The notes under the pieces were generated by a model. The model did no database searches and was not told where the DNA came from. It was given only the letters and a program-made list of their open reading frames with translations. The translations under genes and the position numbers were made by a program. 20,279 bases of DNA from an uncultured bacterium (GTDB lineage: Bacteria > Actinomycetota > Coriobacteriia > Coriobacteriales > Coriobacteriaceae), in NCBI GenBank assembly GCA_905215065.1, contig CAJMOF010000025.1, forward strand, positions 1 to 20,279. The letters run 5' to 3'. Shown here one piece after another: positions 1-7,241 of this stretch (the stretch's first letter is position 1; every line of letters begins with the position of its first letter).

Positions 1-37
1 CCAACGGATCTTTAATCGTCTTTGTAAACTCGACCAT
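1..37 (-). CDS. ptsH: HPr-like phosphocarrier protein, N-terminus only (gene runs off the left edge)
   Basis: Reading leftward, an ATG at 37..35 opens a frame encoding MVEFTKTIKDPL up to the edge. This matches the usual start of HPr, the phosphocarrier of the PTS sugar-uptake system, where the 'IKDP' stretch is followed by GIHARPAG containing the phosphorylated histidine. That histidine lies outside the window. A strong purine-rich Shine-Dalgarno (GGGAGGGG, plus-strand 40-47) sits just upstream of the ATG. A possible -10 (TACAAT, plus-strand 92-97) lies further up. Only 12 residues are visible, so the call rests on N-terminal similarity and the ribosome site. Confidence 0.55.
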   Translation of the reverse strand, partial: MVEFTKTIKDPL

Positions 38-130
38 GTCCCCTCCCACGACATCACACATTCGGCCGGCAAACCCAGCCACGTGGTAGTTATTGTAGCG
101 TTAGATGCTTATCGAGGGCCCCTCCGGATA

Positions 131-358
131 CCCCGTGGTCAAAAAGTGGCAAATATGAGTACTGTCACAAATTTAGTAGCAGCAAAATCGAGAGCAAATT
201 GCCTAGCTTGAGCGATTCGAAGAGGTTGAAAGCCGTCAAACGCCCTTTAAAGGGAGTTAGATAAATCGATTTTGAGCCCATTTTCGCTCAGAGCAGGCCG
301 AAAAATATGGCACTTCTTTTGCAACAGTACTCATATTTGGCATTTTTTGACCACGGGG
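131..358. repeat. 228-bp element with 35-bp terminal inverted repeats (MITE-like)
   Basis: The ends 131-165 and 324-358 are inverted repeats matching at 33 of 35 positions, both starting CCCCGTGGTCAAAAA and ending AAATATGAGTACTGT inward. The interior is AT-richer than the surrounding genes, has no plausible ORF, and contains a perfect 12-bp palindrome, CCCTTTAAAGGG, at 243-254. No clear target-site duplication flanks it. It lies between the APC transporter terminator and the HPr gene. A non-autonomous mobile element or a large structured regulatory repeat would both fit. Confidence 0.6.
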
Positions 359-383
359 GCCAAAACCATGCCCCAAAACACAA

Positions 384-411
384 AAGGAGGGGCCTCGTAA
401 GGCCCCTCCTT
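384..411 (-). terminator. Intrinsic terminator of the APC transporter gene
   Basis: A perfect 12-bp stem (384-395 with 400-411, loop CGTA) lies 47 bases past the stop codon. Read on the minus strand it is followed by TTTTGTGTTTTG, a typical U-rich tail. Confidence 0.85.
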
Positions 412-458
412 AGGAAAGGGAATCGATTTATTCCACAGCCGTAGATTAATCCTAGCCG

Positions 459-1922
459 CTACTCCATCATATCGAGGACGGAAGGGCGAAGCTCGTTCTC
501 GGCGGCCTCGGGATCGGTCTCGCGCAGGCGGTTGATGTAGCGGTTGTACCACATCACGGCAAGGCCCAAGAAGACAACCACGCCGCCAACGTTGTAGACC
601 AGCGTCAGCCACAGCGGCTGATCGAGCGGAATGGTGCCGCAGATAAGCACGAAGCAGAAGACCACAAGCAGGAATGCGGCAACGACCAGGCCAAAGCGGC
701 GCGAACCCATGCGGAAGCCACGGGGAGCGGCGTCAAAGTTCTTGCGCAGCATAAAGTAGGCAAGCAAAATCAGCAGCGGTGGGAGCAGAGCGGTGGCAGC
801 AGTCATGTTGGTAACGATCATGAGCAGGTCGTCGAGGTTACCGGAGCCCAGGGCCGGAATGATCAGGATGGGGACGACGATGGCGAACTGCAGCCAAGCA
901 GCGCGGGCAGGAATGCCATGCTCGTTGAGCTCGACGATCTTGCTACCAAAGACGCCCTTGGGGATCTCGGTGAAGAAAACCTTGATGGGAGCAGAGGTCC
1001 ACATCATGAGGGAGCCCAGCGTGGCGGCGAGAAGGATCAAGCCGATGGCGCGCGTAGACACTTCCATGGGAATGCCAAAGTGGGCAAAGACAGCGCCGAA
1101 TACGTCGAAGATACCGGTGGAGATGGCAACGCCGCCCTCGGGGATGAACAGGTTAACCAGCAGCGAAGCGCCTGCATACAGAAGGCCGATGGTCAGGCCG
1201 GCGATAACGACGGTGCGCACGAAGGCCTTGACGCCACCCTTAAGGTCGTTAAGGAACACGCCGACAGACTCAGCGCCGCCAACGCCCTGGATGATCCAGG
1301 CAAGCGTACCGAAGAAGCCCCACGCAGTTGCGAAGTTGCTCATGTCGGGAGCCATGTTAGCGGGAGTAGGAGCCGTAGCGAACTCAACGCCGCCAAAGGC
1401 AGCAGCCAGGGACAGCAGGATGAACACGGCGGTCAGGCCGAGAGCCGCGGTCGAACCGAAGGAGGAAATGGAGCCGATCCACTTAGCGCCCTTGGTCGAA
1501 ACCCACGTGGCGATAGCAAAGACGACGATCTCGATAATGGTGATCCACAGCTGCGAAAGCTCGGCGTTGGCACCAAAGAACACGTAGCTCGCGTAGATGA
1601 TGACGTTGGGCAGGACGGACGCAAAGAAGAACAGGTTAACGAACCAGTAGCTAAATGCCGTCAGGAACGCCCAGCGACCACCCATCGAGGTCTTAACCCA
1701 TGCGTACACGCCAGACTCGGAGTCCTTGTTGAGGCCGACGAACTCGGCGGTAACCAGGGTATAGGGGACAAAGTACAAAAGCGTGGCGAAGAAGAACGAC
1801 GGCGCAGCTGCCAAGCCGATGGCCGCGTTGTTGTTGATGATGTTCTTGATACCGAACACGGCGGCGACCGTCATGCCCAGCAGAGCGAACGAACCAATCG
1901 TTCCTCGTTTTTCAGAGCTCAT
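459..1922 (-). CDS. APC-superfamily amino-acid transporter (GadC/YjeM-like)
   Basis: A 487-residue integral membrane protein with about 12 hydrophobic segments. It is an amino acid-polyamine-organocation permease for uptake or exchange of an amino acid across the cytoplasmic membrane. The N-terminus has the family pattern: a first helix broken by a small-residue stretch (FGIKNIINNNAAIG, about residues 23-36), then a second helix ending in PYTLVTAEF, then ESGVYAWV at about 69-76. The layout resembles the GadC/YjeM glutamate or amino-acid antiporter branch, but the substrate cannot be read from sequence. The reading frame extends to a TTG at 1934, but the ATG at 1922 is preferred because GGGAGG lies four bases upstream of it. 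It is monocistronic, with a terminator at 384-411. Confidence 0.85.
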   Translation of the reverse strand: MSSEKRGTIGSFALLGMTVAAVFGIKNIINNNAAIGLAAAPSFFFATLLYFVPYTLVTAEFVGLNKDSESGVYAWVKTSMGGRWAFLTAFSYWFVNLFFFASVLPNVIIYASYVFFGANAELSQLWITIIEIVVFAIATWVSTKGAKWIGSISSFGSTAALGLTAVFILLSLAAAFGGVEFATAPTPANMAPDMSNFATAWGFFGTLAWIIQGVGGAESVGVFLNDLKGGVKAFVRTVVIAGLTIGLLYAGASLLVNLFIPEGGVAISTGIFDVFGAVFAHFGIPMEVSTRAIGLILLAATLGSLMMWTSAPIKVFFTEIPKGVFGSKIVELNEHGIPARAAWLQFAIVVPILIIPALGSGNLDDLLMIVTNMTAATALLPPLLILLAYFMLRKNFDAAPRGFRMGSRRFGLVVAAFLLVVFCFVLICGTIPLDQPLWLTLVYNVGGVVVFLGLAVMWYNRYINRLRETDPEAAENELRPSVLDMME

Positions 1923-1954
1923 AAGCCCTCCCAATCATCTGTTAAATGTCATCT

Positions 1955-1989
1955 AAAACCGTCCGAGCTGCAAGTGCAAACACGGACGG
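1955..1989 (-). terminator. Hairpin plus T-run before the APC transporter: ebgAC terminator or leader attenuator
   Basis: Seven-base arms (1983-1989 and 1959-1965, CCGTCCG/CGGACGG) are followed on the minus strand by TTTTAGATG. It lies 87 bases past ebgC and 33 bases before the APC start codon. It may simply end ebgAC transcription. It also sits just downstream of a possible promoter at 1996-2025, so it could instead be in the transporter mRNA leader. Confidence 0.5.
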
Positions 1990-1995
1990 CGCACC

Positions 1996-2025
1996 TGCTA
2001 AGGGGAATGGGGAAAAGGGAGTCAA
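1996..2025 (-). promoter_or_regulatory. Possible promoter of the APC transporter
   Basis: Minus-strand TTGACT (2025-2020), an 18-base spacer and TTAGCA (2001-1996). The -35 is good and the -10 is poor. Transcription would start close to 1990, immediately ahead of the 1955-1989 hairpin. Confidence 0.3.
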
Positions 2026-2075
2026 CAAAGCCATCCCCCTTAACGGCGCGAAGCAAACGTCCAGGCGGACGAATA

Positions 2076-2531
2076 CTACTTGTTGGGGAAGGAATAACCT
2101 TCGACTGTCACGTGCAGCACCACGACGCGGGGATCCGCGGCATCGGCCACGACACGGTAGGCCTCGTCAATTTCGACGACGGCAACGCCGCCGGTGGGAA
2201 TCGTCACGGTCTCCCCCGTACCCTCAAAGCGCTCGCGATCATCGATATCGCTGTAGGCGCGCGTACAGGTAAGATCGGCCTTGGAAGCCACCTCAACGGT
2301 CAGATTGCCGTCGAGCGGGGCGAGCACGGCATGGTAGCGACGGTGACCGACCAGATCGGCAGTAGCCGCCTCGTGGGCGTTCACCCACCAATACACCAGC
2401 GAGTCGCCGATAGAGTACGCCACATCGTGCTGCAGTTCAGAAACGCCGTCGAGTGCCTGACCGGTACGCATCCACTTCTTGACGGACTTCATCTGGGCGT
2501 CGAAATCGGCACGCGAGTTAAAGATATGCAT
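2076..2531 (-). CDS. ebgC: EbgC-type beta-galactosidase accessory subunit (YhcH/YjgK/YiaL family)
   Basis: A 151-residue soluble cupin-like protein of the YhcH/YjgK/YiaL family. In E. coli the 149-residue EbgC binds EbgA and is needed for full beta-galactosidase activity. Recognisable family features are the N-terminal MHIFNSRADFDAQ, the central 'YSIGDSLVYWWVNAHEA', 'HRRYHAVLAPLDG', and the acidic metal-site region 'EGTGETVTIPTGGVAVVEIDEAY', a variant of the family's pattern. It starts three bases after the ebgA stop. Its ribosome site GGAGG lies within the last ebgA codons, so the two are translationally linked. Length and gene order (A then C) match the E. coli ebg operon. A weak hairpin (2058-2071) follows the stop. 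Other family members act on sialic acid or alginate sugars, but the neighbour favours EbgC. Confidence 0.85.
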   Translation of the reverse strand: MHIFNSRADFDAQMKSVKKWMRTGQALDGVSELQHDVAYSIGDSLVYWWVNAHEAATADLVGHRRYHAVLAPLDGNLTVEVASKADLTCTRAYSDIDDRERFEGTGETVTIPTGGVAVVEIDEAYRVVADAADPRVVVLHVTVEGYSFPNK

Positions 2532-2534
2532 GAC

Positions 2535-5500
2535 TTATGCCTCCTTAATGGGTGCCAGCGCCTGAGCCAGATCGGCAGACGTCAGCGGTCGCAGGGACAC
2601 CTCAAAGCTGAAGCTCTCAAAACGGGTGCGATAGGAATCGAGCACCTCGGAACCCCAAGAGTTCGAGCCAAGGCCGAGCAGCTGGTCGTTGATGTTGACC
2701 GTAACCGTGTCGCCCGGGACAAGATCGTAGACATGCTTGGCATTATCGATAGCCTCGCAGCTATAGGGCCATGCGGAGAACGAGAACGGATTGGAAGCGG
2801 CGTCGCTCGGACGCGTCACGACCAGACCGTCACCGTGGCTGGAGCGCAGGGCGACCCAGCGGGTACCCTCGCGGTTGGCGCAGTCCTGGGGCATAACGTA
2901 GGGCGTGAACATGTCGTCGACCGTAGTGCGGTAATGACCGACCGGGTTGGCGCGCAGCGAGTCCGGATAGTTCTCGCCCGGGCCGTGGCCATACCACTCG
3001 ACGGCACGATCACAACCGGGGACCTCGAAGGAGATGCCGATGCGCGGGATAATGTCCGAATAGTCGCCGTAGGGCTCGCCGGAAACCTTGAGGTCGACGC
3101 GGCCACTCGGAAGCACGGTATAGACGAGCTCGACGCGCATGCCGAACGCGCGGACGGGAGGAGCGATACGCTGGCTCACGGTAACGACAACCGCATTGTC
3201 GTCCTGCTTCCAAGAAACATTGCGGGTAGACGTCTGCATCACATCGATGAAGTTATCCTTCCACAGGGAGTCGTACTCCTGGGCGTGGTTATCGACGAGC
3301 GGATGCCAAAAACCAACCTGGGGACCGGAGGTCATGACGTCGCGACCGGATGCCTTCCACTCGCTCACGGTACCGTTGACCTTGCTGAAGGTCAGCTCGC
3401 CGTTGAGGGAGCGAATACGAATCTCCTGCTCGGTCTCCTCGACCGTAAGCTCAGGACGAGTGGGGGCGGCAATTGCCGGCGCCGGATGGTTTGCGATGGC
3501 AAACTGGCTTGCACCCAGTTGGAACATCGGCTCGCACCAGGCGTGAGCCGCCATGGTGTAGGCGTGCACGGTCAGCAGGGTCTCGCCCACTGCGGCCTCG
3601 CGAATCACCAGCGGAAGCTGGACGGACTCGCCGGGGGCAACCGCACCGGGCATGAGCGTCTTGCGGCAGACCACGTCGCCGTCCACCAGGGTCTCCGCCG
3701 ACAGGCAGACATCCTCGAGGGTGGTAAACCAACGCTTGTTGGTGACGGTCAGCTCGCCCGCCTCGGCATCGTAGGCCATGCGAACCGGGCAGATGACCTG
3801 GCCGTACTCGGTAAGGCCCGGGCTCGGCTGCTGCCAGGGGAACACCATGCCGTCGATGCAGAAGTTGCTGTTGTTGGGGTAATCGCCGTTGTCGCCGCCA
3901 TACATGTCGTAGGCAACGCCGTCCTCGGTCACAGCAGCCAAACCGTGGTCGCACCATTCCCAAATAAACTGGCCTTGGATGCAATCCCAGCGATCGAAGA
4001 CCTCCTGGTACTCGGACAGGCCTCCGGGACCATTACCCATGGAGTGGCCGTACTCGCAGTTGATGCGCGGCTTGGGGAACGGATGCTCGCCAAAGTCGTT
4101 CATCTGCGACACGCGGGAGTACATGGTGGAAATGACGTCGACGGTATCGGCGTTGCGATCCTCCTCGTAGTGGACCGGACGACCGTCGAGCTCGTGAGCT
4201 TTGGCGTACATCGCGCGGATGTTGCAGCCATAGCCGCTCTCGTTGCCCATCGACCACATGATGATGCACGCGTGGTTGCGTTCCTGCATCACCAGGCGCT
4301 CAACACGGTCAACGTAAGCCGGCTCCCAGGCAGGGTCGTCGGTGACCAGGGCGATATTGCCGATATTCTCGAAGCCGTGGCTCTCCATATCGGTCTCGGC
4401 GACCAGCATGATGCCGTACTCGTCGCACAGCTCGTAGAAGCGCGGATCGTTGGCGTAGTGGGACGTGCGCACCGCGTTGATGTTGTGCTGCTTCATGAGC
4501 TCCAGGTCGCGGCGCATGCGCTCGAGACCCACGGCGCGGCCCTTGTGATCGTCGTGGTCGTGGCGGTTGACGCCATGCATCTTAAAGTAGGTGCCGTTGA
4601 GGTAGATATGATTGCCCTCGACCGTCACCTCGGCAAGGCCTTGGCGATGCGGAACGTACTCGCTGACCTCGTCGCCGTCGTAGACCTCAAGCGTAAGGTC
4701 ATAGAGGAAGGGGTCCTCGGGGTTCCAGAAGTGGGCATCGGCAACGCTGCACTCGGCATGGCCGTCGACGCACTCGCCCGTAGCGACCACATTCTGGCCA
4801 TCGCTGAGCGTATACACGACGCGACTTGCGCCCTCGGCAACCGTATCGAGCGTGATCAGAGCGGCATCGCCCTCGCGGTGCGTGCGGAACCTAAAGTCGA
4901 CCAGATGCGCGGCGGGACGCTGCATGAGGTACACATCGCGGAAGATGCCCGATGCCCACCACATGTCCTGGTCCTCGATGTAGCTACCATCGCTGTACTG
5001 CAGAACCTTGACCGCAAACAGGTTGTCGCCCTCGACGAGCGCGTCGGTCACGTCAAACTCGGCGGACAGGCGCGAACCCTTGGTCATGCCGATAAACTTG
5101 CCGTTGACATACAGCTCGCCGTAGCTCTCGATACCGTCGAAGCGAATAATCTCGCGAGCGCCGGCAGGCACGGCGGGAAGTTTGACGATGCGCTGGTAGA
5201 CGCCCGTAGGGTCGTCGGAGGGAACGAACGGCTGATCCACCGGGAACGGAAAACCCTCGTCGGTGTAGGCAAGGTTGCCATAGCCGTCTACCTGCCACAG
5301 GTGCGGAACCTCCACGTGATCCCACTCGGGCTTGTACGTGCAAAGTGCTTCGTTGGAGACGGCCGCGGGGCCCTCAAAAAGGCGGAACTGCCACGAGCCG
5401 GACAGCTGGACAAATCCGCGCGACAGCTCGCGGCTGTACGTAGCGGCGAGATCGGCGGCCTCATAACCCATAAAGTACGCATGGGGTGCCAGGCGGTTCC

Positions 5501-5543
5501 TGTGGGTGAGCGCTTGGTTTTCCCAATCGTTAATGGCGTCCAT
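2535..5543 (-). CDS. ebgA: Beta-galactosidase, EbgA/LacZ type (GH2)
   Basis: A 1002-residue cytoplasmic glycoside hydrolase family 2 enzyme that cleaves terminal beta-galactosides such as lactose. Domains in order: jelly-roll sugar-binding domain (about 45-215), immunoglobulin-like domain (about 220-310), TIM barrel (about 315-600), a second Ig-like segment, and the C-terminal beta-sandwich 'small chain' domain (about 720-995). The acid/base glutamate is E435 in WSMGNESGYG and the nucleophile is E497 in INCEYGHSMGN, both in standard context. KMHGVNRHDH (about 321-330) is the GH2 signature region. Length is close to E. coli EbgA (about 1030). The ATG at 5543 has AAGGAG eight bases upstream. 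The gene is followed directly by ebgC and is divergent from a LacI-type regulator. Three identical operator cores lie in the promoter, so repression relieved by a sugar is the likely control. Confidence 0.95.
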   Translation of the reverse strand: MDAINDWENQALTHRNRLAPHAYFMGYEAADLAATYSRELSRGFVQLSGSWQFRLFEGPAAVSNEALCTYKPEWDHVEVPHLWQVDGYGNLAYTDEGFPFPVDQPFVPSDDPTGVYQRIVKLPAVPAGAREIIRFDGIESYGELYVNGKFIGMTKGSRLSAEFDVTDALVEGDNLFAVKVLQYSDGSYIEDQDMWWASGIFRDVYLMQRPAAHLVDFRFRTHREGDAALITLDTVAEGASRVVYTLSDGQNVVATGECVDGHAECSVADAHFWNPEDPFLYDLTLEVYDGDEVSEYVPHRQGLAEVTVEGNHIYLNGTYFKMHGVNRHDHDDHKGRAVGLERMRRDLELMKQHNINAVRTSHYANDPRFYELCDEYGIMLVAETDMESHGFENIGNIALVTDDPAWEPAYVDRVERLVMQERNHACIIMWSMGNESGYGCNIRAMYAKAHELDGRPVHYEEDRNADTVDVISTMYSRVSQMNDFGEHPFPKPRINCEYGHSMGNGPGGLSEYQEVFDRWDCIQGQFIWEWCDHGLAAVTEDGVAYDMYGGDNGDYPNNSNFCIDGMVFPWQQPSPGLTEYGQVICPVRMAYDAEAGELTVTNKRWFTTLEDVCLSAETLVDGDVVCRKTLMPGAVAPGESVQLPLVIREAAVGETLLTVHAYTMAAHAWCEPMFQLGASQFAIANHPAPAIAAPTRPELTVEETEQEIRIRSLNGELTFSKVNGTVSEWKASGRDVMTSGPQVGFWHPLVDNHAQEYDSLWKDNFIDVMQTSTRNVSWKQDDNAVVVTVSQRIAPPVRAFGMRVELVYTVLPSGRVDLKVSGEPYGDYSDIIPRIGISFEVPGCDRAVEWYGHGPGENYPDSLRANPVGHYRTTVDDMFTPYVMPQDCANREGTRWVALRSSHGDGLVVTRPSDAASNPFSFSAWPYSCEAIDNAKHVYDLVPGDTVTVNINDQLLGLGSNSWGSEVLDSYRTRFESFSFEVSLRPLTSADLAQALAPIKEA

Positions 5544-5576
5544 GGTGATGCTCCTTCGTCATCGTAGTGCTTCTTT

Positions 5577-5592
5577 GTGCAACCGGTTGTCC
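5577..5592. promoter_or_regulatory. LacI-type operator, copy 1
   Basis: GTGCAACCGGTTGTCC, with a perfect 10-bp palindromic core CAACCGGTTG at 5580-5589. It lies three bases past the ebgA -10 in the transcription direction, so a bound repressor would cover the start site. The central CG and the size are typical for LacI-family proteins. Confidence 0.8.
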
Positions 5593-5594
5593 TT

Positions 5595-5624
5595 ATCTTA
5601 CGGGCGGTACAAAAATCTGTGCAA
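5595..5624 (-). promoter_or_regulatory. ebgA promoter
   Basis: Minus-strand TTGCAC (5624-5619), 18-base spacer, TAAGAT (5600-5595). The -35 hexamer overlaps operator copy 2, and operator copy 1 lies immediately downstream of the -10. Confidence 0.65.
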
Positions 5625-5634
5625 CCGGTTGTCC
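5619..5634. promoter_or_regulatory. LacI-type operator, copy 2
   Basis: The same 16 bases as copy 1, with core CAACCGGTTG at 5622-5631. Its centre is 42 bp from copy 1, about four helical turns. It overlaps the ebgA -35. Confidence 0.8.
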
Positions 5635-5663
5635 GCCGAACGGTCGATTTTGTCGGATTAACG

Positions 5664-5679
5664 GTGCAACCGGTTGTAC
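5664..5679. promoter_or_regulatory. LacI-type operator, copy 3
   Basis: GTGCAACCGGTTGTAC, with core CAACCGGTTG at 5667-5676. Its centre is 45 bp from copy 2. It is upstream of the ebgA promoter and about 240 bp from the regulator gene, so a role in looping or autoregulation is possible. Confidence 0.75.
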
Positions 5680-5919
5680 AACCACGACACTTATGTCACC
5701 CTGAGTATCGAAACTCAGCGCAAAACAGCATTCCCAGGCGGCTGACAACGGCCGCGCCCATCTATGCCCCACCCGTGCAAGCCATGTTCAACAGCAGCTT
5801 GAACGTGAAATGCCACCAGTGGCCGGATATCATGAACGCTGTTCAGGCGCACTATAGTAAGCTGTATCCGCACCAGCCCGTATCAATGACAACATCGACC
5901 GCATTTTCCAGGAGACGCC

Positions 5920-6936
5920 ATGACCCAACCAGTTCGCACCGCACCTACGCTTGCCGAGGTTGCCGCAGCTGCCGGCGTGTCGCGCTCCACGGCATCGCGC
6001 GCCCTCAACGATTCGCCCCGCATTAGCGAGGAAACCAAAAAGCGCGTCCGCGCAGCGGCCAAGGAAGTCAATTTTGTCCCCAACGCTCGTGGCCGAGCGC
6101 TCGCTGTCGGACGCACGGAAATCATCGCCGTGCTCGTGACCGAGCCCCTGAGTGAACTCTTCAGCGACCCCACCTATAGCGAGTTTTTGAGCGGCATTAC
6201 CGAAGAACTGTCGGAGTCATCCTATCTGCCCGTTATCTTGCAGGCGTCTTCTACGCATGAGCGCAACCGCGCACGCGAGCACTTTGAGCGCCGCTCGTTC
6301 GACGCCGTAATCAACGTCTCCCCCTACAAGGGCAGCGAACTGCTCGAGGTACTGCGCGAGCTGGGCGTGCCCACCGTGTTGTGCGGCCAGCTCGAGGGTC
6401 ACCCCTATCGCGATGTGTTCTCGACGGTCTACTCTGACGACGAAGAGGGCGGACGCTTTGCGGCACTCGCCATGAAGGAGCGCGGGCGCAAAGATATCGT
6501 CGCCGTGTTGGGACCGCAAGACAACCCCGCTGTTGTCGACCGCCTGCGCGGCTACCGCGCCGTCTTGGGCGAAGACCTCCCAGACGCAAACGTTATCTAT
6601 ACCGGCTGGAACAGCGGAGACGGCTATCAGGCCATGCACCAGATCCTCGCGCGCGAGATTGCTTTCGATGGCGTGCTCTGCGGATCGGACCGTATCGCGG
6701 CTGGCGTCATCACCGCACTCAACGAGGCAGGCCTATCCGTTCCGGCGGACGTTTCTGTCGTCGGCTTCGACGATCACGAGATTGCGGCGCGCTGCGTCCC
6801 CGCACTCACGACCGTCCGCCAGCCCCTGCGCGAAGAAGGCCACATGGCCGCCAACATTGCGCTCGACATGATCAAGGGCGCCGAGCCCACCACCTCCGTG
6901 ATGCACATGCAGCTCGTTCAGAGAGACTCGCTGTAG
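5920..6936 (+). CDS. LacI-family transcriptional regulator, probable repressor of ebgAC
   Basis: 338 residues. The N-terminal LacI-type helix-turn-helix (about 9-60) contains TLAEVAAAAGVSRSTASRALND, with the recognition helix near residues 21-29, and the hinge region ends near 'NARGRALAVGRT'. The rest is a periplasmic-binding-protein-like effector domain (about 66-338) with the family segments 'GVLCGSDRIAAGVITAL' and 'DVSVVGFDDHEIAARCVPALTTVRQP'. AGGAGA lies six bases before the ATG. A possible -10 (TATAGT, 5853-5858) lies upstream without a good -35. The gene is divergent from ebgA, and the shared intergenic region holds three copies of a LacI-type operator, the same arrangement as ebgR/ebgA. 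The inducing sugar is not known, so no symbol is given. Confidence 0.9.
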   Translation: MTQPVRTAPTLAEVAAAAGVSRSTASRALNDSPRISEETKKRVRAAAKEVNFVPNARGRALAVGRTEIIAVLVTEPLSELFSDPTYSEFLSGITEELSESSYLPVILQASSTHERNRAREHFERRSFDAVINVSPYKGSELLEVLRELGVPTVLCGQLEGHPYRDVFSTVYSDDEEGGRFAALAMKERGRKDIVAVLGPQDNPAVVDRLRGYRAVLGEDLPDANVIYTGWNSGDGYQAMHQILAREIAFDGVLCGSDRIAAGVITALNEAGLSVPADVSVVGFDDHEIAARCVPALTTVRQPLREEGHMAANIALDMIKGAEPTTSVMHMQLVQRDSL

Positions 6937-6941
6937 GAAAC

Positions 6942-7150
6942 TGGGCCGGGCTTTTCGCCAGACAGTTGTTGCGGAAAGCCTGCCCCGTTTTGAGCGCTCA
7001 TTCTGGGGCACAGTTTCCGTTAGACCGCTCAAGCGGAAACTGTGCCCCATTATTTTGCCGAATTCTGGGTCGCGCTTTCCCAGAGGACCCCCTTTGGGAA
7101 AGCGCGACCCGTTCTGGACGCAGATTCCGGGACGCACTTTCCGCAACGCC
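6942..7150. repeat. 62-bp-period tandem array of hairpins (three full units plus a half unit)
   Basis: Left half-sites begin at 6942, 7004, 7066 and 7128, exactly 62 bp apart, with rough consensus TTCYGGGNCRCRSTTTCC. The first three have matching right halves at 6971-6986, 7034-7049 and 7095-7110. Hairpin 2 (7004-7019/7034-7049) and hairpin 3 (7067-7082/7095-7110) are perfect 16-bp stems of different sequence. Hairpin 1 (6943-6958/6971-6986) has 13 identities plus two wobbles, and may end the regulator transcript. The fourth unit has lost its right half. No coding potential is apparent. Confidence 0.75.
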
Positions 7151-7183
7151 CGGTCATCCCATGCCCTCACAATCTCGACGTAT

Positions 7184-7218
7184 AAAAAACGAGGGAAGGC
7201 ACGTGTCCTTCCCTCGTT
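7184..7218 (-). terminator. Intrinsic terminator of aspS
   Basis: A 12-bp perfect stem (7188-7199 with 7207-7218), then TTTTTTATA on the minus strand. It begins 23 bases past the aspS stop. Confidence 0.9.
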
Positions 7219-7241
7219 ACGGGCAATATGTAGCCGCTTGC

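Noticed and set aside
918..5567. A 1549-codon open frame on the plus strand, antisense to the APC transporter, ebgC and ebgA
   Set aside because: It mirrors three well-supported genes, shows no domain, and results from GC-rich codon bias keeping the antisense frame open. The same applies to the long plus-strand frame opposite aspS (6966-9422).
6937..7241. A CRISPR array, suggested by the regular spacing
   Set aside because: The units are diverged hairpins rather than identical repeats separated by unique spacers, and no cas gene is near.
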